Program-made: the position numbers and the translations under genes
The notes under the pieces: generated by a model
Database searches by the model: none
What the model saw: the letters and a program-made list of their open reading frames with translations, nothing else
Told to the model about the DNA's origin: nothing
In this document: positions 33,485 through 41,022 of the stretch, one piece after another
How positions within the stretch are numbered: position 1 is the first letter of the stretch
How the letters are laid out: the number at the start of each line of letters is the position of its first letter
NCBI GenBank assembly: GCA_040226215.1
Contig: JAVKFF010000185.1
Span: 1-48,326, forward strand
Length of the DNA: 48,326 nucleotides
Source: JAVKFF01 sp040226215
GTDB taxonomy: Bacteria; Pseudomonadota; Alphaproteobacteria; DSM-16000; Inquilinaceae
Direction of reading: 5' to 3'

Positions 33485-34651
33485 TCAGCGCCGCACGGCT
33501 TCGAGGACCATGACATAGGCGTGGCGCGGACCGGCTTGGCGACCGAGAACGCGCATGACCTCGACGATCTCGGGGTCGCTGTCGCAGACTTGGTGAACGA
33601 TCGCGTCGACACCGGGGATGCCCCAATAGGGATAAAGCATCACCCCTTCGCTCCGCGACACGTCGAAGCCATGGCGGTCGAGCATGCCCTCGAGCTCGTC
33701 ATAGGTGAACTCGCGGAGATGCTGATAGTTGGTCGCGAACTCCGGATAGCCGAGCGCACGCATCATCATCTGGTTGAGACTGTTGCGGTTGGCACCGGTG
33801 ACGATCATGCGACCACCTGGGCGGGTGTGCCGGGCACAGGCGGCGAGCGCCGCCTCGACGTCCAGCACGTGCTCCGATGCCTCGACGAACAGCGTCAGGT
33901 CGAAGCGCGCCTCCCCCAGATCGAGTGTCTCGGCAGGCGATACCACCACCCTGGAGTTGTCGGGCAGTCCGGGATGGCGGCGCGCCAACGAAGCGGCGAC
34001 GGGCGAGATCTCGACGCCGACATAGGCCTCGGCGCCGGCGAGGGTCGCGAGGAGCGCGCCATCGCCGCAAGCGATGTCGAGCACCCCGAGACCCGCGGGA
34101 TCGCCGACGAGCGACGCTACGACCGCGCGGAGATCCTCGATATAGGCCCGGTCTCGCGGCAGGTCGTAGCGGTAGCCGCCGGCCGCCCAGAAGCGGTCCA
34201 TGGCCTGGGCGAGTTGCGGCATGTCGAGCGTGTCGAAGGCCTGGAGTCGGCCCGGATCGGGCAGCACGTGGTCCTGTTCAGTGTCCGGGATTTCGTCCTC
34301 GCCGCGCAGGCGCCGGCGCCCGGCATAGGCCTCCACATCGGGACCGGTGGCCTGCTGCGCCAGCCGGCCGGGCCGTGCCCAGACCACGAACACGGCATTG
34401 GCGAAGACCGGCACCAGATCCGCCTCGATGCGGTCGAGGCTGACCTCCGAGATCTGCTCGAGCAGTCCCTTGTGCACGATCGCCCAGTCGACGCCCCGAC
34501 CGGGATCGAGATATGTGCCGCGATACCGCTCGATCACGCGGAGACGCCACCAGAAGACGTCGGGAGCCAGGACCGTCTCGTCGGCACGACGGTGCCGCGC
34601 GACGAACGCCGCCACCTCGACCCACAGCCGATCATTGTGGGGAAACGACAT
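33485..34651 (-). CDS. SAM-dependent methyltransferase, glycan-associated
   Basis: 388 aa. The first ~145 residues do not match a family I can name (VFWWRLRVIERYRGTYLDP). The class I methyltransferase domain begins at ~185 with motif I VLDIACGDG (190-198), followed by YVGVEISP, LTLFVEASEHVLDVEAAL, RPGGRMIVTGANRNSLNQMM and FTYDELEGMLDRHGF. This arrangement is close to UbiE/COQ5-like methyltransferases that act on sugars or lipid-linked glycans. Its start overlaps the end of the glycosyltransferase gene by 20 bp, so the two probably modify the same saccharide. The acceptor is unknown. Confidence 0.8.
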   Translation of the reverse strand: MSFPHNDRLWVEVAAFVARHRRADETVLAPDVFWWRLRVIERYRGTYLDPGRGVDWAIVHKGLLEQISEVSLDRIEADLVPVFANAVFVVWARPGRLAQQATGPDVEAYAGRRRLRGEDEIPDTEQDHVLPDPGRLQAFDTLDMPQLAQAMDRFWAAGGYRYDLPRDRAYIEDLRAVVASLVGDPAGLGVLDIACGDGALLATLAGAEAYVGVEISPVAASLARRHPGLPDNSRVVVSPAETLDLGEARFDLTLFVEASEHVLDVEAALAACARHTRPGGRMIVTGANRNSLNQMMMRALGYPEFATNYQHLREFTYDELEGMLDRHGFDVSRSEGVMLYPYWGIPGVDAIVHQVCDSDPEIVEVMRVLGRQAGPRHAYVMVLEAVRR

Positions 34652-36062
34652 TCGGAGCGAAGGCCTCCAGCGGATGGACCGCCTCGATCGTTTGTGATGG
34701 TGATCGCGCCGGAACGGCCCCGAGGGTCGATGCGATCATCCGCACGGTCGTTTCCCAGCGCAGCGCGGCGACAGCGCGGCGCATCTCGCATTCCTGCGGC
34801 AGAGGCAGGGGCGTTTCGAGCACCCGGGCCAGCGCATCCGACCATGCCCCGGCGTCGTTGTGCAACAGATGGGCGAAGCCGAGACCCGCCTCCTCCGCCG
34901 ACCCCTGCGCCATGGCGAGGACCGGCTTGCCGGCCGCGATTGCCTCGGTGATGGGCATGCCCCAGCCCTCGATCAGTGAGGGAAAGAGGAAGGCCCGGCA
35001 TCCGGCGTAGAGCTGTTCCAGCGCGGCATCATCGACCTTGTCGAGCAGCACGAGTTTCCGTTTCAGCCACGGCCGCTGTTCCAGCTTGTAGCGCAGGTAC
35101 TCGGGATAGACCTCCGCGACCGGCGACCCGGCGAGCACGAGGCTCGGCGGATCGCCGTGCGTCGCCCGGAAGCGGTCGAGCACATCGAAAAGAAAGGCCT
35201 GGTTCTTGCGGGCATTGAGCTTCCCGACCGACAGGAGGTAGTCCGCCGGAGGGCCTGAGGAATTGCCTCCCGGCTCGCCCCCCTCGTCGCCTGCCGCGGC
35301 ATGCCCCGCAGCGCCTTGTCCGCAGGCAGCCGGGCGCCGCGCCGTGCCGAGATGGTCGAAACCGAGCGGCACGATTGAGACCCGCCCACGCAGCTGGGGA
35401 AACTCCCGGATGATGGTATCGCGGCTGTAGTTGGAGATGGTGAACACGATGTCGGCGCGCCGGGCTACCTCGAGCATGTAGCGGGCGAAGCGGCTGTCGA
35501 ACATCGTGGCGTGGGTCAGCGGGATAATGTCGAAGACCAGGAAAGCGAGATGGCCGGCGAAGCCGCAGCGGTCCAGGCAATCGAAGACCCGCCAGTTGTT
35601 GCCCACATGCAGGAACCAGTCGTCCTTCGTGCCGGTCGGCATGACCGTGCGCGCCGCAGAGGGGGCCAGGGCCCGGATCAGCCGCCGTCGGCCTCGCCGG
35701 AAGTTCCGCTCCAGCCAGCGCCCGGTCGCATGGGCCGGCACGCCCGAGAAGTAACGCAGGAGAACCGGTGGCTGCTTCGGCCGGGCCTCGAGCATCTCGT
35801 CCACCACATGCGGCGACACGGTGCGCAACAGCCCTCTCTCCTGGCTCGAACGCACGAAGGCGACCGGGATCTCCGAGGCCCGGAAACCGCGCACGATCTC
35901 GCGCTCCACGCGGGGAATTCCGTGCGGGACGCGCCACCTGTTGGCACGCGTGGTCGTGATGTCGAGATAGAGCAAGGTCCCGGCCGGTCGTGCTGTGCTG
36001 AGCGGAGCGCGTCCTGCGTTGTGCGCGGCGGTGATTATCGATCCGACCGCGGTGAATTCCAT
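34632..36062 (-). CDS. Glycosyltransferase, GT4-like (GT-B fold)
   Basis: 476 aa from ATG 36062; GTG 36083 is an alternative and neither has a strong ribosome-binding site. The N-terminal Rossmann domain shows LYLDITTTRANRWRVPHGIPRVERE and FDIIPLTHATMFDSRF. The C-terminal GT4 domain has DYLLSVGKLNARKNQAFLFD, PSLVLAGSP and the nucleotide-sugar EX7E motif EGWGMPITE (E365, E373). A Gly/Ala-rich low-complexity stretch (AACGQGAAGHAAAGDEGGEP) sits between the domains. A soluble, cytosolic mannosyl- or rhamnosyl-type transferase for surface polysaccharide is the best guess. The overlapping methyltransferase gene follows. Confidence 0.85.
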   Translation of the reverse strand: MEFTAVGSIITAAHNAGRAPLSTARPAGTLLYLDITTTRANRWRVPHGIPRVEREIVRGFRASEIPVAFVRSSQERGLLRTVSPHVVDEMLEARPKQPPVLLRYFSGVPAHATGRWLERNFRRGRRRLIRALAPSAARTVMPTGTKDDWFLHVGNNWRVFDCLDRCGFAGHLAFLVFDIIPLTHATMFDSRFARYMLEVARRADIVFTISNYSRDTIIREFPQLRGRVSIVPLGFDHLGTARRPAACGQGAAGHAAAGDEGGEPGGNSSGPPADYLLSVGKLNARKNQAFLFDVLDRFRATHGDPPSLVLAGSPVAEVYPEYLRYKLEQRPWLKRKLVLLDKVDDAALEQLYAGCRAFLFPSLIEGWGMPITEAIAAGKPVLAMAQGSAEEAGLGFAHLLHNDAGAWSDALARVLETPLPLPQECEMRRAVAALRWETTVRMIASTLGAVPARSPSQTIEAVHPLEAFAPNVVSPQ

Positions 36063-36126
36063 CCTACTTTTTGCGGCGGACACTTGAATTGGTAGGCGGA
36101 CTTTGGACGCCAGGACTGACGATGCC

Positions 36127-37041
36127 CTAGCCCAGCCGCATGAGCACGACGCCGCCGAGGATGGCGCAGCCGGAGAACAGGCGGACCGGCGTCAAGCGTT
36201 CGCCGAGGAAGAAGAGGCCGAGCAGCATGCCGAAGAGGATCGAGGTCTCGCGCAGGGCGGCGACCGCCGGAATCGGCGCCCGCGCCATGGCCCAGATGAC
36301 GATCCAGTAGGCGGCGAAGGACAAAAGCCCGCCCGCCAGGTTGAGCGCCACGGTCGGCGACGGCCGCAGCCAGCTCCAGCCGCGCCGCCGGACGACGATG
36401 GCGGCGAGCAGCCACCAGTCGAGCGCGAACATCCAGGCGGCGTAGCTGGTGGCGTTGAGGGCGAGGCGGGCGCCGAGGCCGTCGACCAGGGTGTAGCCGG
36501 CGATGAAGACGCCGGTGGCAAGGGCGTAGAGCGCCGCCGGTGAGAACAGGCGGCCGAGCGCCCTGGCGCCGCCGCGGAAGGCCAGCGCCAGGATGCCGAG
36601 GATCAGCACCAACACGCCGGCGAGTTCGATCAGCGGCATCGCCTCGCCCAGCAGGCCGACGCCGACGACCGTGACGATCAGTGGCCCGGAGCCGCGCGCC
36701 AGCGGGTAGACCTGCGCCATGTCGCCCTCGGCATAGGCGCGCACCAGGAACAGCCGATAGGCGATATGGATGAAGACCGAGGCGACGATGTAGGGCCAGG
36801 CCGGCCAGGCCGGAACCGGCAGGAAGGGCAGCAGCGCCATGCCAGCGACGCCGGAGCCGATCGACACCCAGCCCATGGCCGCCAGCCGGTCGGTTCCGCC
36901 CTTGATCAGGGCATTCCACACCGCATGTAGAAGGGCCGCCAGGAGGACGGCAGCGGCGACGGAGGTGCTCAAGCCGGCCGGCTCCGGCCGGTGCCGCGGC
37001 ACGGCGGATGGGGCGGGACGGCATGTCGCGTCCCCTGCCAT
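36127..37041 (-). CDS. EamA/DMT family transporter
   Basis: 304 aa inner-membrane protein with about ten predicted helices in two EamA repeats (VAAAVLLAALLHAVWNALIKG near the start, second repeat from LFSPAALYALATGVFIAGYTL). The ends AALRETSILFGMLLGLFFLGE and FSGCAILGGVVLMRL are typical of the drug/metabolite transporter superfamily. The substrate cannot be read from the sequence. ATG 37041 leaves 24 hydrophilic residues before the first helix, and TTG 36972 is a possible shorter start. It is upstream of the glycosyltransferase pair on the same strand but ~65 bp away. Confidence 0.88.
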   Translation of the reverse strand: MAGDATCRPAPSAVPRHRPEPAGLSTSVAAAVLLAALLHAVWNALIKGGTDRLAAMGWVSIGSGVAGMALLPFLPVPAWPAWPYIVASVFIHIAYRLFLVRAYAEGDMAQVYPLARGSGPLIVTVVGVGLLGEAMPLIELAGVLVLILGILALAFRGGARALGRLFSPAALYALATGVFIAGYTLVDGLGARLALNATSYAAWMFALDWWLLAAIVVRRRGWSWLRPSPTVALNLAGGLLSFAAYWIVIWAMARAPIPAVAALRETSILFGMLLGLFFLGERLTPVRLFSGCAILGGVVLMRLG

Positions 37042-37050
37042 TCCACCGTC

Positions 37051-37584
37051 ATGAAGGTCTCGTTCACGATGGCAACCTCTCCCGACATGACCGTCGCCGT
37101 GACCATCCGGCCGGCGCGCGACGACGAGATTGACGCCCTGACGGCGCTGTGTCGGCAGTCAAAGCAGCATTGGGGCTATGACGAGGCCTTCATGATCAAG
37201 GCCGAGGCCGCCTTGGCGATCGATTCCGCGCGTGTCTCCGAAGGACTGGTAATCGTCGCCGAGCAGGCCGGCAGGCCGGTCGGCGTCGCCGGGATCAACC
37301 CCTTCTCTGCAGCGGAGATCGCCGGCGATCACCTGCTGCGCAAGGGCGACGTGGATCTGAGCCATCTCTTCATCGCCCCGGCCGCCATGGGCCGTGGCAT
37401 CGGCCGGAGCCTGTTCGCCGCCGCGGTCGAGCGCGCGCGGCAGGTCGTCGGCCGCCGCCTCGTCATCCTCTCCGACCCCAATGCCCGCGCCTTCTACGAG
37501 GCGATGGGCGCGCGCTTCCTCACCATGGCGCCCTCCGACGCCATCCCGGGCCGCAACCTGCCGCTGCTGGCGCTGGACCTGTAG
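37051..37584 (+). CDS. GNAT family N-acetyltransferase
   Basis: 177 aa from ATG 37051. ATG 37069 and ATG 37087 are also in frame and the real start is uncertain. The fold is recognisable: VTIRPARDDEIDALTALCRQS (β1-α1), GLVIVAEQAGRPVGVAGIN (β2-β3), DLSHLFIAPAAMGRGIGRSLF (β4 and the acetyl-CoA pyrophosphate loop, Q/RxxGxG/A type) and SDPNARAFYEAMGARFL. The acceptor (amine or protein) is unknown. It is divergent from the EamA gene by only 9 bp, so their promoters must overlap each other's coding start. Confidence 0.87.
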   Translation: MKVSFTMATSPDMTVAVTIRPARDDEIDALTALCRQSKQHWGYDEAFMIKAEAALAIDSARVSEGLVIVAEQAGRPVGVAGINPFSAAEIAGDHLLRKGDVDLSHLFIAPAAMGRGIGRSLFAAAVERARQVVGRRLVILSDPNARAFYEAMGARFLTMAPSDAIPGRNLPLLALDL

Positions 37585-37663
37585 GGCGGTCCGGCGGGCG
37601 CGCTACGGCCGACCGCCAACCTGTGATAGACTATGGCGGTCTTGAACGATGCGGAGCGTGGCC

Positions 37664-38500
37664 ATGGCTTCGCCATTTGTCGGACGGCGCGCCACGGGCT
37701 GCGCCACAACCATCGGACGCCGGAGAGGGATCGTCCTTCGGACCGGCCTGCTCGGGGCCGCCATTCTCCTGGCGCCGGCCGCTCTTGCCCAGACGATCGA
37801 TCCCGGACAGTGCCCCCTGTCGCCAACGCAGATCGACGAACTGCAGGAGATCGTCGAGAACGTCGTGTGTTCAGCCGGTGTGGGCAACTGCACGCACCTG
37901 CTCGGCTACGCCGTCAGCCGGCTGTCGGAACTGGCCGGCCCCCAATCGCCGGAGGTTCGCGACTGCGTTCGCATTCTTCATGTCGGCTTCGGCATGCTTG
38001 CCGACCGGATCGGCCAGCGGTTGATCTACGATTCCGGGTTCACCATAGGGGTCGACATCCCCAAGCCCGTGGAGAACGCGCCCTATTCGGCGATCCTGCA
38101 GGATTTCGTGACCACGCCGGTCATGGCGGCTCTGGTCGTGGCGCCCGACAACACGGACGGCGACAACCGGGGCGAGGGCGTGACGGCGGGGCTGGCATCA
38201 GCCGACATTCTGGTCGGGCGCTGGCTCTACACCCGTTCCGTCGACCTCGCGACCGGCGAGGTATGGAACGGTGCCCCGCTGCCGGGCAATCCGACCGCCT
38301 TCCTGGAGTTCCGCGCCGACGGCACCTATTCCTCCGTCGTCAACGGCGAGACCTGGGTCACGAACACATGGCAGTTCGACCCGTCGAGCGGCGTGCTGTC
38401 GACACCGGACGACGCGATGCTGCTCGAGTGGACCGACAGCGCTTTCGACGGCATCACCTTCAGCACCGACACCCACGCCTTCACGCTCCGGCGCATGTGA
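37664..38500 (+). CDS. Hypothetical secreted protein with lipocalin-like C-terminus
   Basis: 278 aa. ATG 37664 is preferred (GGAG 9 bp upstream); ATG 37649 is possible. A basic N-terminus and hydrophobic core (TGLLGAAILLAPAALAQ) form a signal peptide. The middle has four Cys (CPLSP, VCSAG, NCTHL, DCVRI) likely in disulphides, then APDNTDGDNRGEGV. The last ~90 residues look like a small β-barrel of lipocalin-like type (LVGRWLYTRSVDLATGE, FLEFRADGTYSSVVNG, NTWQFDPSSGVLST, FTLRRM). I do not recognise a named family and give no function. It converges with lpdA across a short hairpin. Confidence 0.68.
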   Translation: MASPFVGRRATGCATTIGRRRGIVLRTGLLGAAILLAPAALAQTIDPGQCPLSPTQIDELQEIVENVVCSAGVGNCTHLLGYAVSRLSELAGPQSPEVRDCVRILHVGFGMLADRIGQRLIYDSGFTIGVDIPKPVENAPYSAILQDFVTTPVMAALVVAPDNTDGDNRGEGVTAGLASADILVGRWLYTRSVDLATGEVWNGAPLPGNPTAFLEFRADGTYSSVVNGETWVTNTWQFDPSSGVLSTPDDAMLLEWTDSAFDGITFSTDTHAFTLRRM

Positions 38501-38521
38501 CCGGCGCATGTGGGGCGCCGG
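38501..38521. terminator. Perfect hairpin between convergent secreted-protein gene and lpdA
   Basis: CCGGCGC (38501-38507) and GCGCCGG (38515-38521) are perfect complements with a 7-base loop, placed exactly in the 26-bp gap. CCGGCGCATGTG is also repeated in direct orientation at 38488-38499 and 38501-38512, spanning the stop codon. A bidirectional transcript end is likely, but no T-run is present. Confidence 0.55.
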
Positions 38522-38526
38522 ACGCC

Positions 38527-39918
38527 TCACATATGCAGCGCCCGGCCGCCGACCGCCAGCGCGGCCTCCTTCACCGCCTCCGACAGGGTCGGGTGGGCGT
38601 GGCAGGTGCGGGCGATGTCCTCGGCCGAGGCGCCGAACTCCATGGCCATGGCGCATTCGGCGATCAGGTGGCCGGCGTCCGGACCGATGATGTGCACGCC
38701 CAGCACCCGGTCGGTCTGCTTGTCCGCCAGCACCTTCACGAAGCCGTCGGTCTGGTTCATGGCGCGCGCCCGGCCATTGGCGGAGAAGGGGAACTTGCCC
38801 GCCTTGTAGGCGACACCGTCCTCCTTCAGCTGCTCCTCGGTGCGGCCGACGGAGGCGACCTCGGGGAAGGTGTAGACGACGCCGGGGATGGCGCCATAGT
38901 TGACATGGCCCGACTGGCCGGCGAGCAGCTCGGCCAGGGCCACGCCCTCCTCCTCCGCCTTGTGGGCCAGCATGGCGCCCTTCACCACGTCGCCGATGGC
39001 GTAGATGCCCGCGACATTGGTGGCATAGTGATCGTCGATCTCGACCCGGCCGCGGTCGTCCAGCTTGACGCCGACATCCTCCAGGCCCAGCCCGTCGGTA
39101 TGCGGCTTGCGGCCGATGGCCAGGAGAACGACATCGGCCTCCACGGTCTCCGTATCGCCGCCGGCGGCGGGCTCCACGGTGAGCGCGACGCCCTTCTTGG
39201 TCTTCTTCGCGCCCGTCACCTTGGTCTTCAGCTTGAAGTCCATGCCCTGCTTGGAGAGCACGCGCTGCATCGTCTTGGAAACCTCGCCATCCATGCCCGG
39301 GACGATGCGGTCGAGGAACTCCACCACCGTCACCTTGGTGCCCAGGCGCTGCCAGACCGAGCCCATCTCCAGCCCGATATAGCCGCCGCCGATGACCACC
39401 ATGGTCTCGGGCACCTTGGCGAGCGACAGCGCACCGGTGGAGTCGACGATCTTCTTGCCGTCGAGCTCGACGCCCTTCAGCGGCATGGAGTCCGAGCCCG
39501 TGGCGATGACGATGTGCTTGGCCTTGTAGGCGGTGCCGTCGACCGTCACCTCGCCCTTGGCGGTGATCTTGCCGGTCCCCTTCAGCCAGTCGATCTTGTT
39601 CTTCTTGAACAGGAATTCCACGCCCTTGACGTTCGAGGCGACGACGTCGTCCTTGTGCTTCATGAAGCCCTTCAGGTCGAGCTCGACGCCCGACACCTTG
39701 ACGCCGAAACCGCCCAGCGCGTGCTCCGCCTCCTCGTACTTCTCCGAGGCCTGCAACAGCGCCTTCGAGGGAATGCAGCCGACATTCAGACAGGTGCCGC
39801 CAAGCGTCCCGCGCTGTTCCACGCAGGCCGTCTTCAGGCCGAGTTGCGCGCAACGGATGGCGCAGACATAGCCGCCGGGACCGGAGCCGATGACGATGAC
39901 GTCGTAGGTCTCGCTCAT
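38527..39918 (-). CDS. lpdA: Dihydrolipoyl dehydrogenase (E3)
   Basis: 463 aa FAD enzyme that reoxidises the lipoyl groups of 2-oxo acid dehydrogenases with NAD+. FAD-binding GxGxxG is VIGSGPGGYVCAIRC. The redox-active disulphide is C43-C48 in GGTCLNVGCIPSK. The NAD site is VVIGGGYIGLEMGSVW, the second FAD motif is GIYAIGDVVKGAMLAHKAEEEG, and the C-terminal His-Glu pair lies in CHAHPTLSEAVKEAA. It lies ~1.1 kb beyond the odhB end on the same strand, separated from it by the repeat array and a gene of opposite direction, so it must have its own promoter or a long read-through transcript. Confidence 0.97.
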   Translation of the reverse strand: MSETYDVIVIGSGPGGYVCAIRCAQLGLKTACVEQRGTLGGTCLNVGCIPSKALLQASEKYEEAEHALGGFGVKVSGVELDLKGFMKHKDDVVASNVKGVEFLFKKNKIDWLKGTGKITAKGEVTVDGTAYKAKHIVIATGSDSMPLKGVELDGKKIVDSTGALSLAKVPETMVVIGGGYIGLEMGSVWQRLGTKVTVVEFLDRIVPGMDGEVSKTMQRVLSKQGMDFKLKTKVTGAKKTKKGVALTVEPAAGGDTETVEADVVLLAIGRKPHTDGLGLEDVGVKLDDRGRVEIDDHYATNVAGIYAIGDVVKGAMLAHKAEEEGVALAELLAGQSGHVNYGAIPGVVYTFPEVASVGRTEEQLKEDGVAYKAGKFPFSANGRARAMNQTDGFVKVLADKQTDRVLGVHIIGPDAGHLIAECAMAMEFGASAEDIARTCHAHPTLSEAVKEAALAVGGRALHM

Positions 39919-40100
39919 GAATTTCGCCTCGAGGTGTCAGCTGTCGAAAAGGTCGGCGCACCATGCCGCAAGCCTCGGATATCGGCAAGGCGTTGGGGGT
40001 CGGCGCATGCCCCGATATAGGATCAGGCATGCAGGATCGGGCCAGGGCGGGGCAGCCCGGGCGCCGGTCATGAACGGCGATCGGCGGAGAGGAGCGGCAG

Positions 40101-40526
40101 GTGGCATCGATCGGACTGGCGCGGGCCTTCGACGGCACCCGCTACCGCGTGACGACGCCGGCCGGAGCGGTGACGCTGGTGCCCGGCCGGCGCTGCCCGG
40201 CGCTCGACCGGCAACTGGCCGCGGGCGAAATGCTCCTCGTGCTCACCGCCTGGAACCCCCGTGGCCGCCAGGCGGCACGCGCGGTCAATCGCGTCCGCCA
40301 GAGGCTTCTGGAAGCCCGGCTGCGGCGGCGGGGGCATGCCTGGTGGCCGGCCGTCAACGCGCCGGGCGACCCGGTCTGGGAGGAGCCGAGCCTGGCGGTG
40401 CCGACGCGACGTCCGCTCGAAATCGCCGTGCTGGCCCGGCGCTTCGCCCAGGCGGCGGTGCTGGTGCAGCGGCGCGGCCGGCCGGCCCGGGTGGTGATGT
40501 TGGGTAGCGGGATTGCCAGGCTGTGA
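40101..40526 (+). CDS. DUF3293-like protein
   Basis: 141 aa from GTG 40101, which is preceded by GGAG. The pattern LLVLTAWNPRGRQAARAVNRVR, the basic ARLRRRGH, PAVNAPGDPVWEEPSLAV and AVLARRFAQAAVLV match the DUF3293 outline (conserved W-N-P, W-E-E-S, and FgQ near the C-terminus). The family is uncharacterised. The gene runs against the flanking odhB and lpdA. Its last codons and stop (AGG CTG TGA) fall in the boundary sequence of the first repeat unit, so its C-terminus may have been shaped by the array. Confidence 0.75.
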   Translation: MASIGLARAFDGTRYRVTTPAGAVTLVPGRRCPALDRQLAAGEMLLVLTAWNPRGRQAARAVNRVRQRLLEARLRRRGHAWWPAVNAPGDPVWEEPSLAVPTRRPLEIAVLARRFAQAAVLVQRRGRPARVVMLGSGIARL

Positions 40527-40538
40527 CAGTTGCGGGGA

Positions 40539-40941
40539 CGGGCGCGGGGTTCCGCATCTGCGCTCGCGCTTCGTGCGGAACGACGGTGGGGGCTTTCACA
40601 CCGACCCCAAACCCGTCGTTCCGGCCGACCGCAGGGAGAGCCGGAACCTCGCGCGGCCGGGCAGCGGCGTTGGCGAAGACGGGCTCGGGGTTCCGCATCT
40701 CCGGCTGACGCCTGCGTGCGGAACGACGGTGGGGGATTTTACACAGATCCCACCGCCGTCGTTCCGGCCGACCGCAGGGAGAGCCGGAACCTCGCGCGGC
40801 CAGGCTGTGGCGTCGGCGATGACGGGCGCGGGGTTCCGCATCTCCGCTCGCGCTTCGTGCGGAACGACGGTGGGTGTTTTCACACAGACCCCACCACCGT
40901 CGTTCCGGCCGACCGCAGGGAGAGCCGGCGGCTCGCGCGGC
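40539..40941. repeat. Array of three tandem BIME-like units (six REP copies)
   Basis: A unit of ~142 bp repeats three times; GTTCCGCA falls at 40549, 40690 and 40833. Each unit has a forward REP (40539-40586, 40679-40729, 40822-40870) and a reverse REP (40613-40658, 40756-40800, 40897-40941). The REP core is GGTTCCGnnTCTCC...CGGAACGACGG; the reverse copies are the complement of the same consensus. The inner arms CGGAACGACGG and CCGTCGTTCCG pair across a 20-30-base linker, giving three alternative hairpins per unit. With 21791-21914 there are four units in the window. No transposase is present here. Confidence 0.9.
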
Positions 40942-41022
40942 CCGCTCGGGACGTGGAGGAAAGCGCGATCCCGGACCTCGCACCGCGCGTCGGGGAATGA
41001 CAAGGGAAGGCGCGCGAGGGCC
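40942..41022. other. Tail of the repeat region before odhB end, with half of a second palindrome family
   Basis: No gene. GATCCCGGACCTCGC...GGGGAATGAC (40966-41002) matches the right half of the composite palindrome ending at 22042 (GATCCCGGATCTCGC...CCGGAATGAC). So the same two repeat families are found side by side at both loci. The whole 496-bp stretch 40527-41022 is repeats and repeat remnants. Confidence 0.7.

Noticed and set aside
40521..40941. CRISPR array
   Set aside because: The unit is ~142 bp of nested inverted repeats with conserved linkers, not short repeats with unique spacers, and there are no cas genes.
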